Below are positions 50,441 through 60,784 of a stretch of 64,000 nucleotides of DNA, piece after piece. Location of the stretch: positions 372,001-436,000 of the forward strand of contig JACTVC010000035.1 in assembly GCA_018417955.1 (NCBI GenBank), read 5' to 3'. Origin of the DNA: Laccaria trichodermophora. Taxonomy: Eukaryota > Basidiomycota > Agaricomycetes > Agaricales > Hydnangiaceae. Under the pieces are notes generated by a model. The model made no database searches. It had not been told where the DNA came from and saw only the letters and a program-made list of their open reading frames with translations. The position numbers and the translations under genes are program-made. Position 1 is the first letter of the stretch. Every line of letters begins with the position of its first letter.

Positions 50441-51606
50441 TCAATTAGAGGATAGGTCAATCTCCATCGCGGCCCAATTTGGCGAAGAGATAATAGTCGG
50501 TAGTTTACACCAAACTTCCTCTCGCAACACAGACGCGTCCTCTGCGAAATCTTTTCGACAGGTATCGCAAATAGTGAAGTCGTAAGAAACTTGTTGGATT
50601 GCTTGCAGTATATAATGCAAAGAGCCTGTCCGCATCGACCACGATCTATTCAGCTGAGATACCAGCCGAGAAAAGCGAGGCCCACACGAAGCCATATTGC
50701 CGCACTTGGGAGAGGTAACCTTGTCGCCACAAAATCGGCGAACGAAGTCCAGGATAACCTGAATCCGATATTGAAACATCAGAGTGTACAGAGGGATGTC
50801 GTCAAGACTCAACACCGATGAAGGCTTTGAGGGGTGATTCGTATGCAGTTTAGGGTGGTTGCCTTTTAGGATATCAGCGAGGGGATACAGCGAGAGGAAG
50901 TATAATGCAGAGGGGACCAAGATGGCAGCATTGACTTCTCTTGCAAGATTCAGGACATGAAGGGGGTGAACATATGGGTAGGTGAAGTCGTTGATTAATG
51001 GAGAGGTTAAGGCGGTATGCACCATCTCGTCGTGTCCTTTCAGGGTATAGCTCCACGTTTGAGATAGGTGTTGAATCGCTTGTAAGCGAAGGCGACCAAC
51101 AAAGTATTTAGTCGCCAAGCGTAATATTCCAGCGGTATAGAAAAAATCAAGGGTATCAAAATTTCTAGTGACAGAGAAATTCAAGCGACAATGGGAGGGG
51201 TTTCGTGAAACGAAGACTCACGGGCCATCGTAGAGAGCATTGATGAAAGTGGATAATTCGACCGGGATATCGTACATGTAAACGACCTGACAGCCTTGGA
51301 ATGTCTCCTCTTCAAGATGTGTTTGTGGCCCTTGGGGTATCCCAAACATGTCCCTAAAGATCTCGGAATGTCTTGACTATCAGGACGACATTGGTTAGAA
51401 CGACATTTAGATGACATTGAGAGGTTCTTACAAGAACACCGCGATGCAATCGGAACGCGGTAGGATTTTCTTCTGTGACAAGGACAATATTCCCATCGTC
51501 AAACCAAGGCTAGATGGGCCACTGGTAATGGAAAAGGAAGAAAGCCAGGAATGATACCTACATCACCTTTGATTACCTCCTTGGCGGCAATGAAAAGGGT
51601 GGCCAT
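50441..51606 (-). CDS. BTB/POZ-domain protein
   Basis: The N-terminus MATLFIAAKEVIKGD joins PWFDDGNIVLVTEENPTAFR, LHRGVL, SRHSEIFRDMFGIPQG and VVYMYDIPVELSTFINALYD, the BTB fold in its common fungal form. A BACK-like helical part follows (LRLATKYFVGRLRLQAIQHL, HVLNLAREVNAAILVPSALY). A C-terminal segment has C-x2-C (ICDTCRKDF). Agaricomycetes encode many such BTB proteins, probably as protein-interaction or Cul3-adaptor factors; no kelch or MATH partner domain is seen here. The partner is unknown. It starts 88 bp from the divergent Mon1 gene. Confidence 0.88.
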
Positions 51607-51694
51607 TCGAGAAAGACGAATTTGTCTGTATTTGCTACAGACAGTTGGCCCAATGGCGGCCCGACTCTAGCCTCATCTGAGCCTCTCTCATGCA
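51607..51694. promoter_or_regulatory. Short divergent promoter
   Basis: Only 88 bp separate the BTB and Mon1 start codons, which therefore must share promoter sequence. No motif is called. Confidence 0.4.
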
Positions 51695-54024
51695 ATGGTA
51701 CATACTCCTCGGTCAAGAACAACGTCCCTTGCGAGACCGTCTCCATCTAGGCTAATTGTCCCCCCTGCACTCAAGCCTTCACCGTCTCTCTCAAATCTCA
51801 ACATCCACAGCCATAATCCTGGTCCTTCTCAACCCAATGACCCCGACCCATCTCCCCCTTCACTTGCTCGCAACAATGTTCTCGATAGCTCGGCGTCATC
51901 TGTGATCAGCGTAGACATGAACGAAGGAATCTTGATACAGGATATGGATGCTGATGTGGAACCAACAGACGGCGAAGATACCACTGTCCTTGCTCAATTT
52001 GATGCGAATCAGAGCGAAGAAGGGCCCAAGAAGCATCTGCGGGATCAGCTTAGGAGGACTCTAACTAGCAAGGCCCTACAATCAGGTTAGAGTACAAAAC
52101 TATACCCATCCCTTGTCTTATCTTTTACCTATTCAAGACATAATTGCTTCTCGTGCTCGTCAGAAAGAGATCTCTGTAGACCTTCATGATACGGTATTCG
52201 AAGCAGGCGAGGAATGTAATAAACCATTTGCGTATTATCTGACAAACCGTCACAGTTTCCAGATATCCACCACGGGAATACTTCATACTGACTGACGCCG
52301 GCAAACCGGTCTTCATTAGGTTCTCATCTCAATCAATGTCGTTGTTATTGGCAAAGCTAATTATTGCTCTTAGCCGACCCGGAGGTACAGACCAAGATAA
52401 TATGGCCTCCACCGTTGGCGTCATGCAAGCCTTGATCTCCGTTTTCCTAGACGAAGGCGACAAATTGCGCTGTATCAACGCTGGACGGACGAGGATCACA
52501 TTTTTGCTTCGTTCTCCTCTTTATTATGTCTGTACTTCCTCATGGGGAGAACCAGAGTCTGTTGTATGTTCTTCCTTCCTCGCTTTTGTAGTTCGTTATC
52601 TGATATAATAGCTGTTAAGAAAGACAAGAGCCCATTTAGAATATCTTCACTTGCAAATTCTTAGCATTGTCACGGCAACGCAGCTTCGTCGCATTTTTGA
52701 ACGTAGGACAAACTTCGATTTGAGGCGACTATTGAATGGTACTTCTTCACCTTCGTTTTTTCTTCCTTTTACTTTCTTATACGTCTTTGCAGGGGCAGAA
52801 CCCTTCATGACTTCTTTATTGGACCGGCTTGAGGGTGATTTGGCAATGACCACAGCATCACTGCATTGTCTCAAGTTGGATTCGAATCTGCGGAAACGCA
52901 TCGCGGATACTCTCATCCCACACTCCAAGATAAAGGTGGGTCTGCGCGGAATTTTCATTGCTCACTTGCTAATCGATGCGCAGGATATTCTCTACGTTAT
53001 TCTCATTGCAAAAGATAAGGTAGTGACCTTGATACGACCGAGGAAGCATTCAATTCATCCCGCAGGTAACCATCAATTAGTATTCTTTATACTCTCTTAC
53101 ACAACCTTAGACTTGCACATCATTTTGAATACGATCCACTCCCCTTCGATATTGAACTCTCCTGCTTCGGCATCTTGGATTCCTTTCTGCCTTCCTAAAT
53201 TCAATCCAAGCGGATTTGTCAACGCGTTCATTGCGTTTCTGCGAAAAGACGACGCTGGCGTACAGGGTACTCACAACGCACCTCCCCATGATAGTCCAGA
53301 ACACCTATACAATGTTGCAGAGTCACCAGGTGGATCCAATGGACTTAATGAAGCTGACGTGGCGCTGGTCTGCATTACGGGAGGGGGAGATTTTGAAGCC
53401 ATCAGGGGATGGTGTGAGACTGTGATTACTGTGAGGTCAATCCGAAACTCCCCAGTGGCCTCATTTTTACGGATTTCAGAGGCTCAAAGAAGAAGGCACT
53501 CTGCATGCGCTGGTTAATGCTTTCGAGTCCCGAGACACAGAGTACTCCGTTTCGGAATTGGGTATACCCGGCCTTCGGCATTTCGTCTACAAGTCTCGGG
53601 CGCAGGTGCAAGTAACTTTGCCTTCATATGAAGACCCTTACGATAGCACGCAAGAGAGAAGGAGGTACGTGCCGTTGCCCAAAACAAGTTGCTCTCCTGA
53701 CTGATGTTTGGGAAGACTTGTGACACTCTATCAGACGCTGCATGACGCTATTCACGCGAGATCAGGACAAGAAGGGATGCTTAAACTGCAATACATACGA
53801 ACGGAAACGGAGAGCGTTATGGGCTGGGTATGTGGGGATCCTATTTTGTCGTCTAATCTGCTTTTTCACGTTGTATATGCTAGATCACGCAACCATTCGA
53901 GCTGTACATTGCGTTGTCTCCTCGATTACCCAAGAGTGCTGCTGTAGGAGCTGCAAATGCTGTGGCCCGTTGGGTGAAGAAGGAGGAATCACGGTTATTT
54001 CTGCAAAACGCGCCTGTATTTTAG
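51695..54024 (+). CDS. MON1: Vacuolar fusion protein Mon1
   Basis: After a Ser/Pro-rich N-terminus and an acidic block, the Mon1 core is recovered across introns: GPKKHLRDQLRRTLTSKA, the longin strand YPPREYFILTDAGKPVFI, VGVMQALISVFLDEGDKLRC, ITFLLRSPLYYVCTSSWGEP, ILSIVTATQLRRIFERRTNF and LRRLLNGAEPFMTSLLDRLE. The second and third longin modules include LTIRPRKHSI-type strands, VNAFESRDTEYSVSELGIPG, LRHFVYKSRAQVQVTLPSYE and GWITQPFELYIALSPRLPKS. The stop is TAG at 54022-54024. Mon1 pairs with Ccz1 to activate the Rab7/Ypt7 GTPase in vacuole fusion and autophagy. The length is typical and the gene looks intact. Confidence 0.94.
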
Positions 54025-54099
54025 TTGTAACATATCGCGTGACGTATCGGTCACGCCTCTATGGAAATGTGACATTAGCGTTCACTTCATTTTTTTGTC

Positions 54100-54676
54100 A
54101 TGTCTTTTATTGGCACGTCTGCTTCCCACCTATGCTCAGCAATTCCAAGGCTGTCGCGCTCTCTGGCTAGCGCTGCGGCCACTAGGCCTATCCCGCCGGT
54201 AGGGGGTAGTACCATGCTTCCACCAGCATTGCTTCGCCAACGACTCACCATACCATCTGCCTCAGGTTCAATTGCCACCCCCAGCGATTTTCTAAAAGCT
54301 ATTGGTCGTGCTTCTGAAACCAAGATTTCGGTGGAGAGCTGGGATCAGCTATGGAGAATGACTGGTCCGGATATGCGTAAAGCTGGTATTGCCGTCCGGG
54401 ATCGAAGGTTCGTCGTTCTCCTTGTATATATAGTTTCTTGCATGGCGTTTCTGAACCCTCGTTGCGTTTGCTAGGTACATCTTATGGTGCATGGAGAAAT
54501 TTAGAACTGGTGTTCCTATCGAAGAATTCGCGCACGAGCCTCAACCAAAGAAAACAATTAGAGGGTATGTAAGCGCTCAAATAGTGGTGTTCCTCGTTCT
54601 TATACTATATCGCAGATGGGGACCATGTATGCAGAACGGGAAACGGATACGGTCGCGCCGGCTGAAGAACAAGTAG
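54100..54676 (+). CDS. Mitochondrial small-subunit ribosomal protein mS41 (IGR motif)
   Basis: A short protein with an N-terminal mitochondrial-type leader (MSFIGTSASHLCSAIPRLSR) and the IGR domain: TPSDFLKAIGRASETKISVE and WDQLWRMTGPDMRKAGIAV, then DRR joined to YILWCMEKFRTGVPIEEFA. The IGR motif defines yeast Fyv4/mS41, a subunit of the mitochondrial small ribosomal particle. The gene has two introns and ends RRLKNK at 54676. It starts about 75 bp after the Mon1 stop on the same strand. Confidence 0.88.
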
Positions 54677-54970
54677 TTGCAGCGAATGTGATACTCACTT
54701 TACAATAAACATAATTTGTTCTATCTCCCTTCTGGCGGCTGAGTTCAGCACAAACTTCTTCAAATTAAACTGGTATGTGTGATTAATACAGCGGGGTAGT
54801 ACATCGGTGTAAAGTATTCTGCAGATGCAGGAATAGGTATAGCAATACAAATGGAGGGAAGAGATTTGGAAGAGATATTATGGTACATGGTTGAGTAACC
54901 GAGTTCTGGAGAGCGCTGGTGAGATTGTGACGACGGAGTAACAAAGAAAGAAGGGTGCTTACCGAACGAA

Positions 54971-54989
54971 TTTTTTTTTTTTTTTTTTT
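54971..54989 (+). repeat. T19 tract (A19 on the minus strand)
   Basis: A run of 19 T on the plus strand begins 12 bp past the stop codon of the C2H2 gene (minus strand), so it reads as A19 in that gene's 3' leader-out region. The rest of the 325 bp between mS41 and the C2H2 gene holds no gene. Confidence 0.85.
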
Positions 54990-55001
54990 GCCCAAGGAAA
55001 T

Positions 55002-56165
55002 CTACTCTTCTTGACTTGCTGCGCACGGAGTGCCGACGCACTGGACATTGCCGTTGTCCAAGTGTCGCTTCAAGGCATCGCGACGACTGAAGGTGCGCAT
55101 GCATCCCCCAATCCTCTCTTGACCCAAAAACATGTATGGCAGAGCGTCGCGGGGGATTTTTTTGTATTGATCAACGTTCTCGAGAAGAACGCCCTTGCAC
55201 CACCAACCTTTGGACTGATCGTCTTCGGTTGGGCGCGTATGGGTCTTCATGTGTCTCTTGAAGTCGGGCATCCGCCTGTTTGTCTGCTTCCAACCACATT
55301 CTGGGCAGATAAAGTTCATTTGGTGGCATGAAGCGACCGAAACTGCTTCGCGAATAGCGTCAGATGTCGTCGAAGTGGCTTGCTTATTGCGAGAGGGAGG
55401 AGACACGCGAGCACGCTTTACAGAACGGCGATTATGGGAGGAGGATGGGGACGGGGACGTGTTATGCCTGACGGAGATGGAAGAACGGCTGCGTTTCCGG
55501 GGGTTGGTCTCGACGAACGGAAGGTATTCGTCGTCGTCGTCTCCGTCACTCTCACCGTATGCATCTTGATCTGAATCGTGAGATGCGGCGCGAGTGACGC
55601 TGAGATGGCGCGAAGGTGTCAAGACTGGAGAAGAAGCAGTAGAGTCAAGGTGTACTTCCAGAGACTCTGGAGAAAGATTCAGTGAAGCATAGAACGACTT
55701 CCAAGATCTCTTGCGGTCGGCAGTGGGAAAGCTGAGTGCAATGTCGTTTGACCTAGTACAAAGGTAATTGATATACAATGCAGGTGAAAGAAAAAAAACT
55801 CACGACTCGTCCTCAGTTGGAGTATCCTCACGTTTGGGCAACAACGGAGTACCCGAACGGTTGGGATATGGAGTGTCGTCACGCTTGCGCCAGAATGGGG
55901 CGTCCGCATCCTCAAGATGGGATTCTTGATCACTGCAGTAGTCAATGTCTGGCGTAGTGGTGGATCGGGTCGAGTTGGAGCTGGATGAAGATTCATAAGG
56001 TCCGAAGAGGGTGAGAGGAGATGCGTCGACAGGGTCGAGTTTGTAATGAAGTGAGAAGGGGTCAATGGAGTCTATGGAGTCCATGTCCTCTAGGTAGGCT
56101 GAGGGTGTTTCGGGGAAGCCCAGTGCGTCGCCAAAGGGAGTTTCGAGTTGAGCGTAGGGGAACAT
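55002..56165 (-). CDS. C2H2 zinc-finger transcription factor
   Basis: The C-terminus contains a canonical finger (FICPECGWKQTNRRMPDFKR followed by HMKTH) and a second finger with a long insertion between its first cysteine (WWCKG) and the second (GGCMRTFSRRDALKRHLDN). This is a pattern seen in fungal regulators. The N-terminus is acidic and Ser-rich (MFPYAQLETPFGDALGF), with a KRKRS-type basic stretch (NPRKRSRSSISV) and RRSVKRARVSP acting as likely nuclear signals. One intron joins the acidic exon (ending REDTPTEDES) to SNDIALSFPTADRKR. Start at 56165. DNA target and role are unknown. Confidence 0.88.
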
Positions 56166-56555
56166 TGTGGAAAGAGATGTGCGAGGATGGAAGTAGGGCC
56201 ATGGCGGAGGTCTTATTATATAGGTTATCGACAGAGTAAGGCGCGTCGAGGGCACCCCGCGTTATTATCACGTCGTGTTCCCCAATTTGGAAATGTGACA
56301 ACCGAAGACAAAGAGCCAGCATAGCAATTTACTTGGAAACGCAAAACGCTTGGAGACACTTCACAACGCTTTAATCGACCACAACAGCAATCTGTCTCTT
56401 TGGTCTTTTGTCGTATTTCTCAAAGCACTTTTGTCTTATTTTTCTTTTTGAATTTTCAGTCATTTTCTTACTTTGTGTCTTTGTCGCTAGATTAGATTGT
56501 GAAGAGTGTGATATTAACGAGGGAGGCGGCACCTCGTGCGTCATCAACTTCAAGC

Positions 56556-56812
56556 ATGCCTTCCGCAAGCACAGAACCCTGCAAAACCCCTATAGAATAT
56601 ATGAGGAGACAATGGCTCGCCCGCCCAGATTCATCGTGCATCTGCCGGAGGAGACCGACGAGCGTTCAGGTACCATTACATGGATCTATCGAGACGTAGC
56701 ATGAGAACAATTGAAGGGTCCTCGTGAATGCCAAACTGAACGGGACAGGCGCGAATCGCACAAAGAAAGATTGAGATCTGCCCGCGGAGCCTATCACGAG
56801 GCTTCATCATGA
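56556..56812 (+). CDS. Possible small Arg-rich protein
   Basis: An ATG at 56556 opens 38 codons (MPSASTEPCKTPIEYMRRQW..) that join across a 47-nt GT-AG intron (56670-56716) to 31 codons (GPRECQTERDRRESHKERLR..) and a stop at 56810-56812. The phase match argues for a gene, but the product is only 69 residues, is not recognised, and its end overlaps the 3' end of the FHA gene on the other strand by 19 bp. It may be chance. Confidence 0.3.
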
Positions 56813-57889
56813 AGAAGGACGTATTCCCTCGTCGATTGTCCAAACTTGATGACTTTACAAAAGTCAGAATTGAATAATCCATACATCGTGAAACTTACCA
56901 TCGCCAGCCTTGAGCTCATAGTATCGTGCTGCTGGAATAGCCTCGTCATTAACGTGGGTTCCATTGGTTGATTCAAGGTCAATGACAAACGGCCTTAAAT
57001 TTTTATGAGAGAAAGAGGTAATTGGGGAATAAAGCAACTGACTTGACAATTCCTTTAGAATCGCCGAACTCGTCTTTCTCCCGGACATAGCGATCTAACA
57101 AAAGGATAAGCAGTTTTTTTCTAGAGACCCGGATCAACGCACATTGTATCACGGCATGCTGCTTCGAACACGATGGGTGATCTATAGCAATATCTGCAAC
57201 CAAGCGGTCCCTTCCAATGAGGTATGCACTTTGCCGGTGAATGTGCAGTAATTCTATTGAAAATTATTGACCAACGGCAAACGGGCATTTTGGAAGATCC
57301 ACGCACCCAGTTGTTCACTTCCTCTGAATACGTAAAGTCTCCACCCCAGCACTGGCTTCCTGGCTTCGGGCGGTTCGTTGTATTTCAGAACAGTGCTCGT
57401 GCCATCCACGGCTTTGACCGTATTAGTTTCCGCCGCAAGCAGTCCAGAGGGAGCGAAATTAGGTTTCGCCATGTCAACGGGAGGTTCATCTCCCGGGGAT
57501 TTCGAGCCAGATGCTACATCGCGTGGTCTGGAAGTTCGAGATGGAGGTGATGCGGACCGACGGCGACCATTGGACGAACGAGCGACATAATCTCTGTCCT
57601 GCCCTCTATTTCCCTCCCGTGCGCGATTATCATACCTCTCCCTGTCTCTATTCCTCTCTCTTTCCCGATCGTCCTCGTGATACTCACGACGGTCAGGCCG
57701 CCTCTCTTCTCTTCTTGGCCGTTCATCGTCTCTACCCCATTTTGACCCGCCGGTTTCTCTACTCCTCCGTTCGTATCCAACCTCATCCCGAGTCTTCTCA
57801 GCTCTGCGATAGTCACTACCCCTTCTTGAATTTCGATCTTCGTCGTCACCCCGCTGACGACGTGGTGGAGAGCGTGAGTGGCGTACCAT
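56794..57889 (-). CDS. FHA-domain splicing factor, Pml1/SNIP1 type
   Basis: An N-terminal Arg/Asp/Glu/Ser-rich region (MVRHSRSPPRRQRGDDEDRN) is followed by a short linker with FAPSGLLAAETNTVKAVDGT, VLKYNEPPEARKP and an FHA domain: WRLYVFRGSEQL, LLHIHRQSAYLIGRDRLVAD, IAIDHPSCSKQHAVIQYRYV, KPFVIDLESTNGTHVNDEAI and YELKAGDVIKFGQSTREYVL. The R-x-D, S-x2-H and N-G phosphopeptide-binding positions are present. This matches SNIP1 of mammals and Pml1 of the yeast RES complex, which helps pre-mRNA retention and splicing. The start at 57889 gives the RS-type beginning. Four short introns lie within the FHA part. Confidence 0.93.
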
Positions 57890-58109
57890 TTGAGAGGGGG
57901 CTTCAATGGCGTTATTTTGTACGCAGTATTGAAAGATCAGCACCGGTTATTGTCCGGTATCTTGCTTAACAGGCCTGCTATCTTTCGAGAGTGAAACGAG
58001 GAGCAAAAGTTATTCGAATTGGACAAGTTGAAGACTTCACGTGAGGGTTCGCCTTCAGGTTGTAACAACGCCAAACACGACTTACATAAGAGGTCGAACT
58101 TGACTCCAA

Positions 58110-58179
58110 GGGGGTGGCGGAATGTGGAAAAGAGACCAACACTTGTTATTTTTTTTTCAGGGTTCCGCCTGACACCCCC
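58110..58179. repeat. T-tract palindrome, element A
   Basis: Left arm GGGGGTGGCGGAA (58110-58122) and right arm TTCCGCCTGACACCCCC (58163-58179) form an inverted repeat with a 4-nt interruption. A T9 run lies just before the right arm. The right half resembles element B at 58679-58720. Confidence 0.6.
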
Positions 58180-58678
58180 CCCACCATTACCTTCCTAATA
58201 AAGTATGTTTTTCCCATACTCATGTTTTTTTTTTTTTTTGAATTCAAAATATTTCCGTGTAACAAGTCAACTATGCACAGGTGGTTGGCCGTAAACTGAG
58301 TTTAAGCTAAGTCAGGTCCACTGAAGATGCGTATAATGGGCCTGTGCTAGTATGATATTGAAACAAAGCAGCTTGTTCTAAGATGGATCATCCTGGGTAA
58401 GTAGTTACACTGTACAGAATGAAAGGGCATTTGTTCATTACCGTGAATGTGATAAATCTTCGAAAGTGACTCTTTCATATATGCAGGCTGAGAAAGAATC
58501 CGAAGCCTCCGACTCTCCGAGTGGTGTAACTGATTCAGAGAGGCAAGAGGCGCTTGGCCTGGGGCGGCGTGGGCAGTGCAGGGTGTGTTGACGTAGATGA
58601 TAGTACTCTTGGTTTGGACCGTCCGTGTTAGCTTCAGATGCATGGAATGTCGCTGCCCTTCAAATTTTGAAAATTGAT

Positions 58679-58720
58679 GGGGTGTCACTTTTTTTTTTTT
58701 GGCCTTCGGCCGGACACCCC
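58679..58720. repeat. T-tract palindrome, element B
   Basis: GGGGTGTC (58679-58686) pairs with GACACCCC (58713-58720). Inside are T12 (58689-58700) and a nested GGCC-TTC-GGCC hairpin (58701-58711). Confidence 0.7.
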
Positions 58721-60784
58721 CCCTCCTACCCTTGGTGCGGGATCCACGTCCCGCTACCCCCTTGCTTGACTCGATATGCGGCTCAAGTTGGGCTCAAGTG
58801 GCTTTGAGAGTGGAAATTCAAATTGGGACTATTGAAAGTATTCGAAAGCTATATGAATTATGTACTGTTATGAGAGGAGGGATGGGGAGGGGGATATTTT
58901 TATCTGTAACTATCAAGGTATATATCACTCTCGCTTTATGCTCAAACCTCATTAACTAGTACTCGAGGCTTAGTCTCGAGCATGAGAAGGTTTTTTTATG
59001 GACAAGGTCACGAACGCGATTCTCAAACAAAAAATTTAAACGGGGAGTGGTCACCACTTGGGAGAAACTGAAAGGCGACCTCCATCAAGGCTCCATGCGT
59101 CTCGCACTTTAAACTATGCCGATCCGTGTGAGTTGTTCGAGTGAAGAGGTAGCAACTTCTGGGTTTTCCGATGAAAGTGTTGTGCGGTGGTTTTACTCGG
59201 AGAATACTCGTCAACCTTACACTCTTCCCTACTCTTCCTCGTCATCCATAAAGTTCTGTTCATTGACGACTAAGTAGTAATACTGCTACACAACGTATAT
59301 AAAAGTGGGGAATCTTCGGCTTGGTATAATTTGCAAATATGAAGAATGATGGCGCTGTTAACGGTTTCAACTTTCATGTTGTTTCAGGTCGTTGCACACA
59401 TCGAATAGCCGTTTAGTTTGAGGACCCTTGATGCGTTTACATGTTGACTGCCAGGTACCGGATAGAATTTCCATGTCGCGCAAAGAGGAGCAAGGTGTGA
59501 CAAAACCTGCTGACTTGCTTATTCGCAGCTTGGTAAACACTGCGGGACCCGTGAGTTAGAAGTGGCAGGTAATTCGGACGCCACAACTCGCTGAAATCAT
59601 CACATTGGGCTAGAAAAAGAAGTCGATCGTAGCTTAGAATTTAGGAGAATACTTTGGTAGTTTACCAAAATTTTAGGCATCTGATGCATAGTAGATTGTA
59701 TTTGTTTCTGAAAGTCAGGTGAAAGTGTTCCGTTTTGGTAAGAGAAACGCGACTCGGAAATTCCTAGGTGATAGATATCAGTAAAATAATTCTGCAACAA
59801 GAAGCGCCGGGGGAACGGGGAGAGAGACAGAAGTGAACGTCAACAAAGCGGTCGGCCGTCGTTCTAAGTGAATGACAAGTCCGCGGATCTAAACGGGTCT
59901 CCGCAAAGACGAAAGAGAAAGCAATAGAAAAGCAAAGGAGCGAGCATCGCTTGATCCGATTCGCAAGTACGAAAAGTAGAATATTCAAGAGCAAGAAGAA
60001 GCAACGCAAAGTGTCTCGCCAAACGCGTGCTGTAAAGCGGGCTCTCAGCGATGGTCGACAACAGCGGCGAGAAAATTGAGATGTCTTTTTGGCCAGCCAC
60101 GGTAAGGCGCGTTATTAAAGGGTTGGAGGCGATTAGTTCTGATTAATTTCGGTTATTTGTGATGATGATTTATTATTTTGAGGAAGTGATGAAGCATGCG
60201 AAAAGTGCGCATGAAGAGGGGACAAGCGGCGTAGCGACGATCAAGTTCAAAGATTCGTGTTTGAGCGGACGGTGGAGAAACCAGGAGAAACCTCGCTGAG
60301 ATTATTGAAAAGAGCTCAAGAAGAAATAAGAATAGCATGTTGATCGAGGAAATCGCCGGGGGTGACAGGAGTCTTCAGGCCGGCCACGTGAGCGCCACAT
60401 GGGTCTTGGTTGAGCATGTAAACGGAGTGGGTGCGGCTGGAAAGAAGAGGAAGAGAAGGACGATGGAGAAAAGGTTGGCTACGAAAGAGTACATTCACAT
60501 AACGGTGTTGAAAAGGAAGAAGGTCGAGGACGACTTAAGGGGAAACAAATAGGCACCAACAAATGGTGGAAAGTGACGTGTGTGACCAGGGGCGTGTGTG
60601 TGTATGGTCACTTGGAATCGCAATACTTAAAATACTAGAATGATAAGTGAGTTGTCTCCTTTGTGTTTCCAAGCTCTTTCCTCGTTACTCGAATATTCTC
60701 TTCATCGACCGTCTCTCCCGCCCTCAATCCCGCCGTCGTCCACATCGTTCATGCCATTGTTCTCAACCATTGTCGCATCTCGCC

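Larger units (their letters stand above)
57890..60784. other. 2.9 kb gene-empty region
   Basis: No convincing coding region is found between the FHA gene and the Zn2Cys6 regulator; the open frames are short, with biased composition. It contains two related T-tract palindromes (58110-58179 and 58679-58720), a T15 run (58225-58239), a CTCGAG inverted pair near 58963-58980 and purine-rich stretches (59800-60550). It probably includes a long upstream region or 5' leader for the regulator gene. Confidence 0.55.

Noticed and set aside
59764..60100. Hydrophobic minus-strand frames in the empty region
   Set aside because: No family resemblance or splice continuation. The hydrophobicity follows from the purine-rich plus strand.
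60337..60552. 71-codon plus-strand frame with KKRKRR
   Set aside because: Short, basic by composition, and not linked by splice sites to the Zn2Cys6 gene.
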